Assembly: GCA_910575435.1 (NCBI GenBank)
Contig: CAJTGI010000004.1
Location: 248,001 to 312,000 of the forward strand
Length of the DNA stretch: 64,000 nt
Origin: Clostridiaceae bacterium
GTDB lineage: Bacteria; Bacillota; Clostridia; Lachnospirales; Lachnospiraceae
Reading direction: 5' to 3'
Part shown: positions 24,541 to 33,842 of the stretch, one piece after another
How positions within the stretch are numbered: the first letter of the stretch is position 1
Layout of the letters: each line of letters opens with the position of its first letter
Made by a program: the position numbers and the translations under genes
Notes under the pieces: generated by a model
Told to the model about the DNA's origin: nothing
Databases searched by the model: none
The model's input: the letters and a program-made list of their open reading frames with translations, nothing else

Positions 24541-26007
24541 ATGAATTATTCCATCGTGCGTTACATATTAGGACATATTCTGATTGTGGAAGGCATCCTG
24601 ATGCTACTACCTTGCGCCACCGCGGTAGTATACGGAGAAAAGGAAGGGCTGGCTTATCTTCTGGCCACATGCCTCTGCCTTCTCTTCGGCTTCGCCATGA
24701 GGATGCGCAAGCCAAAAAATTCCGTATTTTACCTGAAAGAGGGCTGCGTGGCTACCGCTCTTAGCTGGATATTCCTCAGTTTCTTTGGTGCTTTGCCCTT
24801 CTGGTTCACCCAGGAGATTCCCTCTTTCACGGATGCCCTGTTCGAGACTGTATCCGGCTTTACTACCACTGGTGCCAGCATTTTGTCAGACGTGGAAGCC
24901 CTCTCCCACTGCTCCCTCTTCTGGCGCAGCTTCACCCATTGGATTGGAGGCATGGGGGTATTGGTTTTCCTCCTGGCAATCATCCCCCTAAGCGGCGGTT
25001 CCCACATCAACCTGATGCGGGCGGAAAGCCCCGGACCATCCGTGGGCAAGTTGGTGCCCAAGGCCAGATATACCGCACGCATCCTGTACCTGATCTATTT
25101 TGGCATGACCATCGTGGAGTTTATCCTTCTCCTTTTCGGAAAAATGCCTGTCTTTGATGCCCTTGCCACCAGTTTTGGCACGGCGGGTACTGGCGGATTT
25201 GGCATCAGGAATGACAGCATAATGAGCTATTCCCCCTATATCCAGTGGGTAGTTACAATTTTCATGATCCTCTTCGGCGTGAATTTTAACGCTTATTATT
25301 TCATCCTATTCCGGCAGATTAAAAAGGCATTCCATATAGAGGAGGTGCGCTGTTATATGGTCATCATCCTCCTGTCCACGCTGATTATATTTGTCAATAT
25401 CCTGCCCCTGTACCACAATGCCTTCGACTCACTGACCCATGCGGCCTTCCAGGTAGGCTCCATCATCACCACCACTGGCTTCTCCACAGCGGACTTTGAT
25501 CTCTGGCCCCAGACCAGCCGAACCGTTCTGATGCTATTAATGTTCATCGGAGCCTGCGCAGGCAGTACCGGCGGCGGCATCAAGGTCTCCCGCCTGGTCA
25601 TCCTGGCAAAGACTTTGGTAAAGGAATTAAATTCCTATATCCACCCCAGAAGCATCAAAAAGATTAAGATGGATGCAAAACCCATTGAGCATGACGTAGT
25701 CCGCTCCACCAATGTATATTTCCTGACCTATATGCTGCTGTTCGCCGCATCAGTCTTCGCCATCTCCTTCGAGGGCAAGGATTTGATTACGAACTTTACG
25801 GCGGTGGCCGCCACCTTCAACAATATCGGGCCAGGTCTGGAAATGGTGGGACCTACCCAGAATTTCGGCCATTTCACGCCCTTTACGAAATATCTTTTGA
25901 TATTGGACATGCTGGCAGGAAGGCTGGAACTCTTTCCCCTGCTCATCCTATTCCATCCCGCCATCTGGAAAGATCTCTTTTCCCGGAAATTCTTCCGCAG
26001 AAAATAA
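24541..26007 (+). CDS. trkH: Trk potassium uptake channel subunit TrkH
   Basis: A 488-aa integral membrane K+ channel subunit. All four pore-loop repeats are visible, with their filter glycines: ETVSGFTTTGAS, ATSFGTAGTGGFG, GSIITTTGFSTADF and FNNIGPGLE. A G-rich segment GACAGSTGGGIKVSR precedes the last domain, as in TrkH. ATG 24541 was chosen because GGAG lies 6 nt upstream; ATG 24529 would add only MENT. It works with TrkA encoded just before it, importing K+ driven by the membrane potential. Confidence 0.95.
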   Translation: MNYSIVRYILGHILIVEGILMLLPCATAVVYGEKEGLAYLLATCLCLLFGFAMRMRKPKNSVFYLKEGCVATALSWIFLSFFGALPFWFTQEIPSFTDALFETVSGFTTTGASILSDVEALSHCSLFWRSFTHWIGGMGVLVFLLAIIPLSGGSHINLMRAESPGPSVGKLVPKARYTARILYLIYFGMTIVEFILLLFGKMPVFDALATSFGTAGTGGFGIRNDSIMSYSPYIQWVVTIFMILFGVNFNAYYFILFRQIKKAFHIEEVRCYMVIILLSTLIIFVNILPLYHNAFDSLTHAAFQVGSIITTTGFSTADFDLWPQTSRTVLMLLMFIGACAGSTGGGIKVSRLVILAKTLVKELNSYIHPRSIKKIKMDAKPIEHDVVRSTNVYFLTYMLLFAASVFAISFEGKDLITNFTAVAATFNNIGPGLEMVGPTQNFGHFTPFTKYLLILDMLAGRLELFPLLILFHPAIWKDLFSRKFFRRK

Positions 26008-26075
26008 GGCGATAATGCCTCACAACGACTTCCAAAAAAGGGGGAAATGCGAAAGGCAACTATGGTATAGCCAGT

Positions 26076-27749
26076 TCAAGTTTTATGCTTAGGAAATGCC
26101 ACAATAACCGTCGTGCCTTTTCCAACATAACTTCTTATATCAATGTTGGCATTATGGATTTTAGCAGCGTGTTTTACAATAGAAAGCCCAAGCCCTGTTC
26201 CCCCTACTGCCTTAGAATGGCTCTTATCCACACGGTAGAAACGCTCAAAAATCCGTTCTTGATATTCAGGTGCAATTCCTATCCCTGTATCCTCCACTGA
26301 TAAAACCACCATGCCGTTTTCATTCTGTATATTTACAATTACTTTTCCATTTTCATGGTTATACTTGATTGCGTTGTCACAAAGATTATAAATCACACTG
26401 TATAAAAGCTGGGGTATACCGCTAAGGGTAGCCGGAACGCCAGAAAGTTCCAATGCAACACATGCGGAATTTGCCTGTGGCTCTAAACTCTGTACCGCCT
26501 TTTCTGCCAGTGTGTATAAATTGATATTTTCCCGCTGCATATCGCCCGCGCCCTCATCAAGATGGGAAAGACTGATAATGTCCTCCACAAGCCGTATCAT
26601 GCGCCCGGCTTCGTTATAAATCTTTCCGGCAAAGGGTATTTTATCGCCGTCCTCTACCATATCGTTTTTCAAAAGCTCCGCATAGCCGGAAATAGAATGA
26701 AGCGGCGTTTTCAATTCATGGGACACATTAGCGGTAAATTCGCGGCGTATCTGTTCCGCTTTTTCTTTCTCCGTTACATTGAAAAAGAAAAGTGCGGCTC
26801 CTTTCACAACATTTTCTGACATAATCGGATTAGCATCAATTTGATAACTTTCTTCATGCAAGCGCATAATATTTTTGCCCTGTTCTCCCTGTAGAACTTT
26901 TGCAAGGATTTCTTGCAGTTCAAGATTGCGGCATAAAGACAGCATATCAGAACCGATACAGTTTGTGTCAGTGTCCAACAGATTTCTTGCAGCAGGGTTT
27001 ATACTGATAATCTTCCCTTTTTGATTTAAAAGAATCATCCCCTCATTCATGCTGCCGATAATCGTATTCAATTCATTCTCCTTTTGAAGAAGCTCGGCTT
27101 TTTGCCCTCGCAACTGCTTTTGCTGGCTGTCGATACGCCGCAAAAAAGGAGAAAGTTCATCATAGCCCTCATTTGACAGCGGGTGATCAAGATCGATCTC
27201 GTTCAATGGCTTTACTATCCTTTTTGAAACTTGAATCGCTAAAACAATAGAGAGAATAAGCGCAATCGCAAATATAATGCAGATTGGCTGCGCCATACCT
27301 AAAAGGAGCGTTAAAATGGAATTTTGAGATATGGAAAGCCGTAAAATAGTACCATCATCAAGTTTTTGCGCAGAATAAAAAAAACGCTCCATCAAGGTAA
27401 CGGAATACCGTCGGCTCTCTCCATAGCCCGAAGAAAGCGCTTCCCGAACTTCTTCCCTCTCCAAATGGTTTTCCATTTCCAAAGTATCGGACGCACTGTC
27501 AAAAATGACATTTCCCTCCGAATCAATCCATGAAATACGGTAGTTCTTCACTTTCAAATCATGAAAATATTCAATCCCCTCATTCATAACGCCCTGTGCG
27601 GCAAGAATCGTCTGCATTTTTAACTGTGCCTGTTCCACATTTGAAAAGTATTCATACAGAACGCCCATAATCAAGACAACAGACGCAAGAAAAACCGTCA
27701 ATGCAACAAGGCAGATTGAATGAAAAATGCGTTTCGTCATACTCGTCAT
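26076..27749 (-). CDS. phoR: Phosphate-regulon sensor histidine kinase PhoR
   Basis: A 557-aa membrane histidine kinase. An N-terminal TM (~10-32), an extracytoplasmic segment of ~125 residues and a second TM (~155-178) are followed by a HAMP-like linker and a PAS domain (~225-330, INPAARNLLDTD). HisKA comes next, with the phosphorylation His in NVSHELKTPLHS, and then the HATPase domain (N box NLCDNAIKYN, DTGIGIAPE, GGTGLGLSIVKH). It overlaps the phoB stop by 4 bp (ATGA type) and so is translationally coupled to it. Its place behind pstSCAB-phoU supports a role in phosphate sensing, probably by reading Pst/PhoU status. Confidence 0.92.
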   Translation of the reverse strand: MTSMTKRIFHSICLVALTVFLASVVLIMGVLYEYFSNVEQAQLKMQTILAAQGVMNEGIEYFHDLKVKNYRISWIDSEGNVIFDSASDTLEMENHLEREEVREALSSGYGESRRYSVTLMERFFYSAQKLDDGTILRLSISQNSILTLLLGMAQPICIIFAIALILSIVLAIQVSKRIVKPLNEIDLDHPLSNEGYDELSPFLRRIDSQQKQLRGQKAELLQKENELNTIIGSMNEGMILLNQKGKIISINPAARNLLDTDTNCIGSDMLSLCRNLELQEILAKVLQGEQGKNIMRLHEESYQIDANPIMSENVVKGAALFFFNVTEKEKAEQIRREFTANVSHELKTPLHSISGYAELLKNDMVEDGDKIPFAGKIYNEAGRMIRLVEDIISLSHLDEGAGDMQRENINLYTLAEKAVQSLEPQANSACVALELSGVPATLSGIPQLLYSVIYNLCDNAIKYNHENGKVIVNIQNENGMVVLSVEDTGIGIAPEYQERIFERFYRVDKSHSKAVGGTGLGLSIVKHAAKIHNANIDIRSYVGKGTTVIVAFPKHKT

Positions 27750-28420
27750 TTTTCTTCCTCCATTCGATACCCAACACCCCGCACCGTTTCAATAAGGCTC
27801 CCGCATTCGCCTAATTTTGTTCGGAGCGTGCCAATATGAACGTCTACGGTTCGGGTTTCCCCTATGTAATCAATGCCCCATATCATTTCAAGAAGCTGGT
27901 CGCGTGTAAACACCCGTCCGGGATTTTCCATAAAAGTACGGAGCAGTTTATATTCTTTCAGCGTCAATGAAACCCGTTCTTTGCCTACAAGTACAATGTA
28001 TGTTTCTAAATTCAATGCCAAGTTTCTGATCTGAAGCATTTTCGCTTCTTTTACCTGGCTTATACGTCGCAATACCGCTTTCACACGGGAAATCATTTCC
28101 ATCATGCCAAAGGGCTTTGCAAGGTAATCATCAGCTCCCAGATCTAGCCCGGTTACTTTGTCATACTCTGTTCCTTTGGCTGTGGCCATAATAACAGGTA
28201 TTTCCTTTGTAGTTGGCTGCATACGCAGCTTTTTTAATATGGATATGCCGTCCTCGCCGGGAAGCATGATATCAAGCATAATAAGCTGAGGTTTTTCTGT
28301 CTGCAAAGCGTCAAAAAGGCTGTCTGCGCAGTCAAAACCTTTTGCTTCAAATCCAGCAGAGTTTAATGCGTATATCATCAGATCACGGATAGAGCTGTCA
28401 TCCTCAACACAATAAATCAT
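27746..28420 (-). CDS. phoB: Phosphate-regulon response regulator PhoB/PhoP
   Basis: A 224-aa OmpR/PhoB-type regulator. The receiver domain (~1-118) has the acidic pair EDD, phospho-acceptor Asp in LIMLDIMLPGEDG and Lys in YLAKPFGM. The winged-helix DNA-binding domain (~130-222) ends with RTVDVHIGTLRTKLGE...TVRGVGYRM. ATG 28420 was chosen since AAGGAG lies 8 nt before it; the longer frame to 28450 has no ribosome binding site. It likely binds the Pho box upstream of pstS. Confidence 0.93.
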   Translation of the reverse strand: MIYCVEDDSSIRDLMIYALNSAGFEAKGFDCADSLFDALQTEKPQLIMLDIMLPGEDGISILKKLRMQPTTKEIPVIMATAKGTEYDKVTGLDLGADDYLAKPFGMMEMISRVKAVLRRISQVKEAKMLQIRNLALNLETYIVLVGKERVSLTLKEYKLLRTFMENPGRVFTRDQLLEMIWGIDYIGETRTVDVHIGTLRTKLGECGSLIETVRGVGYRMEEEK

Positions 28421-28473
28421 ATAAGTCCGCTCCTTTCTTTCCTGTAGCATTCAAGGCTTGCCCCCAAATCTTG

Positions 28474-28526
28474 GCGCAAGATTCGGGTCTGCTTTAGCAG
28501 ACATCTTCCAACCCGAATCCCTGCGC
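28474..28526. repeat. Strong hairpin in the phoU-phoB spacer
   Basis: The spacer between phoU and phoB (28421-28579) holds an inverted repeat GCGCA-AG-ATTCGGGT / ACCCGAAT-CCC-TGCGC, with a small nested TCTGC/GCAGA hairpin in the loop. There is no T tract on the minus strand, so it is not a clear terminator; it may reduce transcription or stabilise RNA between pst-phoU and phoBR. Confidence 0.45.
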
Positions 28527-28579
28527 GTCCTAGAGCTCAATCATACCATATTACCTTTATTTCATCAAAGGCGATGTAC

Positions 28580-29221
28580 TCACCCCTCTTTATTCCCTGT
28601 AAGGGAAAACAAAACCCACTTTGCAATATTCACCGCATGATCTCCGATACGTTCAAAATACTTAGCGATCATCAACAGGTCAATCGCATACTCCCCGTCA
28701 GTTTCGGGCTTGCTGAAAAGTTCGATTAGTATTTTCTTGATTTTATCAAAAAAAGAATCCACAACATCATCATAATCAATGACTGCTTTTGCCATCTCCA
28801 TATCCCTCTTCACAAAGGCATCTATGCTATCTGTTACCATTTTGATAACGGCAACCGACATACCGTGGATAATTTGTGTATCGTCGGTGGCGTGGATATT
28901 GGCTAATGTGATAATTTCCGCTATGTCTGCGGACTGATCTCCAATTCTTGCCATGTCTGTCACCATTTTCAGCGCAGACGATACAACTCGCAAATCTTTT
29001 GCCACGGGCTGCTGCTGCAAGAGCAGCTTTAGACACATGGTTTCAATTTCGCGCTCCTTGTGGTCTATCTGAACAGAGAGATCGGGAACAGCCTTTGCAA
29101 GTGCGGGATTCCCCTCTGTCAGAGCTTTTGCGGACTTGGCTATCGCATTTTCACAAAAAGCCCCCATTGTAATCAACTCTTTTTTTAGTATATCTAACTG
29201 TTCATCAAATATAAGGCGCAT
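28580..29221 (-). CDS. phoU: Phosphate transport regulator PhoU
   Basis: A 213-aa all-helical protein made of two PhoU three-helix repeats (~18-105 and ~118-205). The metal-binding E/DxxxD patterns are visible (DHKEREIE, ARIGDQSADIAE and FERIGDHAVNIAKW). PhoU links the Pst transporter to PhoR signalling and restrains the Pho regulon when phosphate is ample. It overlaps the pstB stop by one base, so it is coupled to the transporter genes. Confidence 0.95.
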   Translation of the reverse strand: MRLIFDEQLDILKKELITMGAFCENAIAKSAKALTEGNPALAKAVPDLSVQIDHKEREIETMCLKLLLQQQPVAKDLRVVSSALKMVTDMARIGDQSADIAEIITLANIHATDDTQIIHGMSVAVIKMVTDSIDAFVKRDMEMAKAVIDYDDVVDSFFDKIKKILIELFSKPETDGEYAIDLLMIAKYFERIGDHAVNIAKWVLFSLTGNKEG

Positions 29222-29970
29222 TATCCAAACCTCCCCGTAATATAGTCCTCCGTCCGCTTATCCCGCGGCATGGAGAATAATTTTTCCGTCTCTCCAAATT
29301 CAACCATTTCCCCCAGCAGGAAAAACGCTGTCCTGTCGGAAATCCGGAGTGCCTGCTGCATATTATGTGTCACAATGATAATGGTATAGTCCTTTTTTAA
29401 TTCTGCGGCAAGTTCCTCTACCTTTGCTGTAGAAATCGGGTCAAGTGCGCTGGTCGGTTCGTCCATCAGTAAAACTTCCGGTTCCACCGCCAAAGCCCGG
29501 GCAATGCAAAGCCGCTGCTGCTGGCCGCCCGACATACCGAGAGCGGATTTTTTCAGCCTGTCTTTTACCTCGTCCCAAATTGCCGCCCCCATTAAGGAAC
29601 GCTCTACAATTTCGTCCAATGCAGCCTTGGAACGAATACCATGTGTCCTTGGGCCAAAAGCGATATTGTCATAAATGCTCATAGGGAACGGGTTCGGTTT
29701 CTGGAATACCATTCCCACACGTTTACGCAGCAGGTTAATATCCATAGTTCCATAAATATCTTCGCCATCTAAGCGGATATTTCCTTTCATATGGCAGCCC
29801 TCCACCAAATCGTTCATTCGGTTCAGTGTTTTCAGCAATGTGGATTTCCCGCAGCCCGACGGGCCGATCAGCGCAGTAATTTCATGTTCCTGAAAAGCCA
29901 TATTTATTTTTTTCAAGGCCTGAAAATTTCCATAGAATAAATCCAAATCCTCCACCATGATTTTATCCAT
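29221..29970 (-). CDS. pstB: Phosphate ABC transporter ATP-binding protein PstB
   Basis: A 249-aa ABC ATPase with Walker [12 protein letters not shown] (~residues 37-47), Q-loop [11 protein letters not shown], signature [17 protein letters not shown], Walker [13 protein letters not shown] and H-loop VTHNM. The [11 protein letters not shown] segment is typical of PstB rather than other ABC proteins. It powers phosphate import through PstCA. It overlaps the pstA stop by 8 bp. Confidence 0.96.
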   Translation of the reverse strand: MDKIMVEDLDLFYGNFQALKKINMAFQEHEITALIGPSGCGKSTLLKTLNRMNDLVEGCHMKGNIRLDGEDIYGTMDINLLRKRVGMVFQKPNPFPMSIYDNIAFGPRTHGIRSKAALDEIVERSLMGAAIWDEVKDRLKKSALGMSGGQQQRLCIARALAVEPEVLLMDEPTSALDPISTAKVEELAAELKKDYTIIIVTHNMQQALRISDRTAFFLLGEMVEFGETEKLFSMPRDKRTEDYITGRFG

Positions 29971-30841
29971 CTATATTTACACCTCCCTGTCTGCCTCCTA
30001 TCTTTTTCGCTACAAACCCGGAAAGTCCATTAATCAGAACGACAACAACCAATAATACAACCGCAGTTGCGTAAGTTTGCCTGATATACAGCCCCTCGCC
30101 CGAAATGGAATACATATGGACGGATAAGGTTCTTGCCGAAGAAAAAATGCTTGTTGCTATTTCCGCAACGGTTCCGGCAGTAAAGATCAGTGCCGCCGAT
30201 TCTCCAACAATACGCCCGATTCCAAGAATAACGCCGGACAAAATACCCGGAACGGCACAGGGCAAGACAATAGAGAATACGGTTCGCAATTTCCCGGCTC
30301 CAAGTCCAAAGCTGCCCTCACGATAACTGTCGGGGACACTTCGCAAGGCTTCTTCCGTTGTCCGCATAATCAGCGGCAGAATCATAATGCTTAAAGTCAA
30401 AGCCCCGGATAATAAAGACAATCCCATGCCAAGATATTTTACAAAGAACAGGGAACCAAACAAACCATAAACGATTGACGGAATCCCGGACAATGTTTCT
30501 GCGGTAATCCCTACGATAGATATCAGTCTGTTCCCCCGCCTCGCATATTCTGTCAGATAAATTGCAGCGCCAATGCCTACGGGAACCGCAAACAACAGGG
30601 AAAGCAGCGTTATAAACAATGTATTGATAAGTGCCGGAAGCAGGGACACATTTTCGGTACTATATTTGCTCTTAAATAATTCCAGCGTTATATTTGGAAT
30701 CCCTTTTATCAGTATGTATGCAATAATAAAAACAAGCGCAAGCATTGTTATCAATGCGGCAAGGCATACAGAAAGAAACAAAAAGAAAGATTTTGGATCG
30801 TGCCTGTATGCGGTCCATTGCCGTTTTAGATTGCCAATCAT
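29963..30841 (-). CDS. pstA: Phosphate ABC transporter permease PstA
   Basis: A 292-aa permease with about six TM helices and the BPD-type cytoplasmic EAA loop ([22 protein letters not shown], ~residues 162-183) that contacts PstB. The [17 protein letters not shown] segment is a PstA hallmark. It starts directly after the pstC stop codon and overlaps pstB, so the genes form one operon. Confidence 0.95.
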   Translation of the reverse strand: MIGNLKRQWTAYRHDPKSFFLFLSVCLAALITMLALVFIIAYILIKGIPNITLELFKSKYSTENVSLLPALINTLFITLLSLLFAVPVGIGAAIYLTEYARRGNRLISIVGITAETLSGIPSIVYGLFGSLFFVKYLGMGLSLLSGALTLSIMILPLIMRTTEEALRSVPDSYREGSFGLGAGKLRTVFSIVLPCAVPGILSGVILGIGRIVGESAALIFTAGTVAEIATSIFSSARTLSVHMYSISGEGLYIRQTYATAVVLLVVVVLINGLSGFVAKKIGGRQGGVNIDG

Positions 30842-31690
30842 TTATTTCCTCCTCCTTTTGAGCATGGAAAGGGACAGATTAATCATAAGAATGAAGATAA
30901 ACAGGACAACCGCCGTACCAATTAACGCTTCACGGTGCAAATCTGTGGAATATCCCATTTCCAGCACAATGTTTGTAGTCAGTGTCCGAACGCCGGAAAG
31001 CATACTGCCCGGAATGACAGCTTGATTTCCGGCAACCATCATAACCGCCATTGTTTCACCAACTGCCCGCCCGATTCCCAGTACAACTCCCGCAAAGATA
31101 CCACTCTTCGCAGCAGGAAGCACTGCAAGAAAGACGCTTCTTTCGTGGGAAGCCCCAAGAGCAAGCCCTCCCTCATAGTAGTTTTCCGGAACTGCCCGGA
31201 TTGAAGTTTCGGAAACGCTGACAATGGTAGGTAAAATCATCAGTCCCAATAAGATAGAAGCCGTCAGAACACTCATACCGCGTCCGCCAAAGGTTTCCCG
31301 TATAAGAGGCACTAAGACTACCAATCCGAAAAAGCCGTACACAACCGACGGAATCCCTGCCATCAGATTAACAGCAGATTTCAAGGGCGTATAAATATGT
31401 TTCGGCGCAAACCTTGCCATGAATACCGCTGTCAATATTCCAGTCGGAACGCCAATCAGCAATGCCCCGGCAGTCACATAAAGCGAGCCGATAATCATAG
31501 GAAAAATCCCATAAAGATTACTTGCCGGCTTCCACTTCGCACCCATCAGAAACTTGAAAATACCTATTTCTCTTATCGCCGGAATACCACTTGCAAGCAG
31601 AAATATGCAGATTAGTATGACTGCTGCTATGGAAACGAGGGCTGAGAAGAAAAAAAGCAACTTCATTACTTTTTCTTTTATATGCATCAT
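30842..31690 (-). CDS. pstC: Phosphate ABC transporter permease PstC
   Basis: A 282-aa permease with six TM helices. It has the PstC pattern AGIPSVVYGFFGLVVLVPLI and an EAA-type loop ETSIRAVPENYYEGGLALGASHE. The ATG at 31690 is preferred to 31696 since it gives AAGGAG a 7-nt spacing. It pairs with PstA to form the membrane channel. Confidence 0.94.
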   Translation of the reverse strand: MMHIKEKVMKLLFFFSALVSIAAVILICIFLLASGIPAIREIGIFKFLMGAKWKPASNLYGIFPMIIGSLYVTAGALLIGVPTGILTAVFMARFAPKHIYTPLKSAVNLMAGIPSVVYGFFGLVVLVPLIRETFGGRGMSVLTASILLGLMILPTIVSVSETSIRAVPENYYEGGLALGASHERSVFLAVLPAAKSGIFAGVVLGIGRAVGETMAVMMVAGNQAVIPGSMLSGVRTLTTNIVLEMGYSTDLHREALIGTAVVLFIFILMINLSLSMLKRRRK

Positions 31691-31743
31691 AATCATGCTC
31701 CTTGTAAAAAGGCGGCGACTTTACCACCGCAGCCCTGCAAGTC

Positions 31744-32637
31744 TTACTTTGATATTTCGCTCCAGGTAGCAGCATTCCCTGTAAAAATATCGTTCACCTG
31801 CTCACTTGTCAGACTGTTTATGGGACAGTCATTATTTACAATTACCGTGATACCGTCCATTGCAATTACAGTGGAAGTCAGCCCTTTTTCCTTTTCTGAA
31901 TCTTTCAATTCGCGGGAAGCCATACCTATATCGCAAGTTCCGTCTATTGCGTCAGACATGCCAGTGGAAGAATCACTTTGCTGTATCTCAATCGCGACGC
32001 CCGGATTTTTTTCAAGATAGGCTTCTTTGAGCTTTTCCATAACCGGGGTGACGGAACTGGAACCCGCTATCACAATTTTCCCTGAATCCATTTTCCCGTT
32101 GTAGCTTTCTGCGTCTGATGCAGAAATATATCCATTCGCTTCAATCACCCCTTGGCCGTCCGCACTCATTATGAAGTCGATAAAATCCTGCGCCGTATCG
32201 CTTAAACCGTCTCTCGTTGCAATGTTAAAAGGACGGGCAATCTTGTAGGTGCCATCTTTGATATTTTCGACCGTTGCTTCGCAGCCGTCAATTTGAACCG
32301 CCTTTACAGTATCGTTCACGGAACCAAGAGAAATATATCCGATAGAATATAAATCTCCGGTAACGGTTGTCATCATAACAGACGTAGAATTTGTAACAGC
32401 GGCGGTATCTGCTGTATAATCAATTTTTTCTCCCGCTTCATTTTTCTGTTCGATTCCAAACAGTTCTATGAATGCGCCGCGGGTTCCCGATCCATCTTCA
32501 CGGGTGAGTACATTGATCTCTCTAGCTTTGTCAAATTTGACGGAGCCGCCCTCGTCCTTATTGCCGCACCCCGCTAATGCAGATAGCAATAAAGCACTTA
32601 CAAGGGCAATTGCTAAACATTTCTTTGATGTTTTCAT
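31744..32637 (-). CDS. pstS: Phosphate-binding lipoprotein PstS
   Basis: A 297-aa substrate-binding lipoprotein. The signal peptide ends in lipobox LAGC with Cys24 as the lipidation site. The phosphate-binding loops are visible, including VIAGSSSVTPVMEKLKEAY and the EDGSGTRGAFIELF segment (the TREDGSGTR type of PstS). As first gene of the operon it lies behind a Pho box. Internally the order of the two halves looks normal for Firmicute PstS. It delivers phosphate to PstCAB. Confidence 0.95.
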   Translation of the reverse strand: MKTSKKCLAIALVSALLLSALAGCGNKDEGGSVKFDKAREINVLTREDGSGTRGAFIELFGIEQKNEAGEKIDYTADTAAVTNSTSVMMTTVTGDLYSIGYISLGSVNDTVKAVQIDGCEATVENIKDGTYKIARPFNIATRDGLSDTAQDFIDFIMSADGQGVIEANGYISASDAESYNGKMDSGKIVIAGSSSVTPVMEKLKEAYLEKNPGVAIEIQQSDSSTGMSDAIDGTCDIGMASRELKDSEKEKGLTSTVIAMDGITVIVNNDCPINSLTSEQVNDIFTGNAATWSEISK

Positions 32638-32724
32638 TTTGTAGTTCTCCTTTGCTTTTTTGTTGTTTCTTGAAGTTTACGGTTATATCATACAGGAGAA
32701 AAATCAAATCCAATATCGCAGCAT

Positions 32725-32741
32725 TGTAAAATTGATGTAAA
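32725..32741 (-). promoter_or_regulatory. Pho box upstream of pstS
   Basis: On the minus strand two TTTACA hexamers are separated by 5 nt (TTTACA-TCAAT-TTTACA), which is the spacing and sequence of Bacillus-type PhoP boxes. A TATGAT -10-like box lies ~45 nt downstream towards pstS. It is the likely binding site for the PhoB encoded in the same operon. Confidence 0.7.
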
Positions 32742-32841
32742 GTTTCTAACGAACTAAAACTAATCAAAAAGCGCATTGGGTGAAAAGCCCGGGAAAAAAT
32801 AAAATGATATAATGTGAACATCAAATATAGGAGGTGCTGCA

Positions 32842-33771
32842 ATGCACGCATATGAAGCAATCGAACAATCCTTGACTTTTATCGAGGAACACCTGGCTAA
32901 AGAAATTTCAACAGAAGAACTGGCAAATACTGTCGGTCTGTCCCCCTTTTATTTTCAGCGCTTGTTCAAGCGGCTGGTAAATAAACCGGTTCAGGAATAT
33001 GTGAAGCTCCGCCGTTTGGCAAAGGTTATTGAAAATCTGAAAAGTAACGAGCAGAGAATTCTTGACGTTGCCTTAGACTATGGATTTTCCAGCCATGCTA
33101 ATTTTACGCGAGTTTTCAAGGAAACGTACGGAATCACACCTGAAAAGTACAGGAGGGAACTTCCAATGCTCAATACATTCGAAAGACCGGAAATTTCAAT
33201 GAATTACATTTTGATTGACGAGGGGATTCCGTTGATGGCAGGAAATATCGTTTTAGAAATTCAAAAAAAGACGTTGGAAAAAAAGGAAATGTATTTCGGC
33301 TTGGAAACGGACGTTCGCATTTCCGAACAACTACCGGTTGGTGAAAGCACAGGTATAGATGTGCCAGGACAACTTTGGAAGCGCTACCATATGGAGAAGG
33401 CTTCCATCGCAGGCTATCTAAATACTACTGTAGAAATGGGAATGTCTCATACGGAAGGCACTGCGCAAAACCTTTTCACTTATTTTGCAGGCGGACTTGT
33501 TCAAAAGATTCCGGATCGGCTGCAGGATGGTTTTGTTAGGAGAGAACTCTCGGCAGGAGAATATATTGTTTGCAGAGTCGAAGCAGAAAATTTTGAGGAT
33601 TTGGTAACGGTTGCTTTAGACCAGACCAACAAATACCTTTTTGGTATATGGCTGCCCAACCACAATTTAACCACGGAGCCTTTCTCTGCAGAAAAGTACT
33701 ATCGTGACTCAGAGGATATGGCTTGTATGGAAGTTTGGGTCAAGCCCCTGCCACTGAAAAATAAAAGCTAA
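32842..33771 (+). CDS. AraC-family regulator with GyrI-like effector-binding domain
   Basis: A 309-aa regulator. The N-terminal AraC DNA-binding domain (~5-108) has both helix-turn-helix motifs and the closing ALDYGFSSHANFTRVFKETYGITPEKYRR. It is followed by a GyrI-like/AraC_E_bind small-molecule domain (~118-305). This arrangement is seen in the Rob/SoxS-like multidrug-sensing regulators (AraC N-terminal plus GyrI C-terminal). A TATAAT (32808-32813) lies upstream with no convincing -35, and AGGAGGT lies 6 nt before the ATG. It is divergent from pstS and shares the spacer, but a link to phosphate is not evident. Its target is unknown. Confidence 0.9.
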   Translation: MHAYEAIEQSLTFIEEHLAKEISTEELANTVGLSPFYFQRLFKRLVNKPVQEYVKLRRLAKVIENLKSNEQRILDVALDYGFSSHANFTRVFKETYGITPEKYRRELPMLNTFERPEISMNYILIDEGIPLMAGNIVLEIQKKTLEKKEMYFGLETDVRISEQLPVGESTGIDVPGQLWKRYHMEKASIAGYLNTTVEMGMSHTEGTAQNLFTYFAGGLVQKIPDRLQDGFVRRELSAGEYIVCRVEAENFEDLVTVALDQTNKYLFGIWLPNHNLTTEPFSAEKYYRDSEDMACMEVWVKPLPLKNKS

Positions 33772-33793
33772 GCATCAATGTCTCTAAAATGCC

Positions 33794-33828
33794 CCAAGGG
33801 ACACTTCGCATAAGGAAGTGTCCCTTGG
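33794..33828. terminator. Bidirectional terminator between the AraC regulator and leuS
   Basis: A perfect 14-bp stem CCAAGGGACACTTC / GAAGTGTCCCTTGG with a 7-nt loop sits between two convergent genes. The T-tracts are weak. Confidence 0.75.
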
Positions 33829-33842
33829 CATACCCACCTTCT

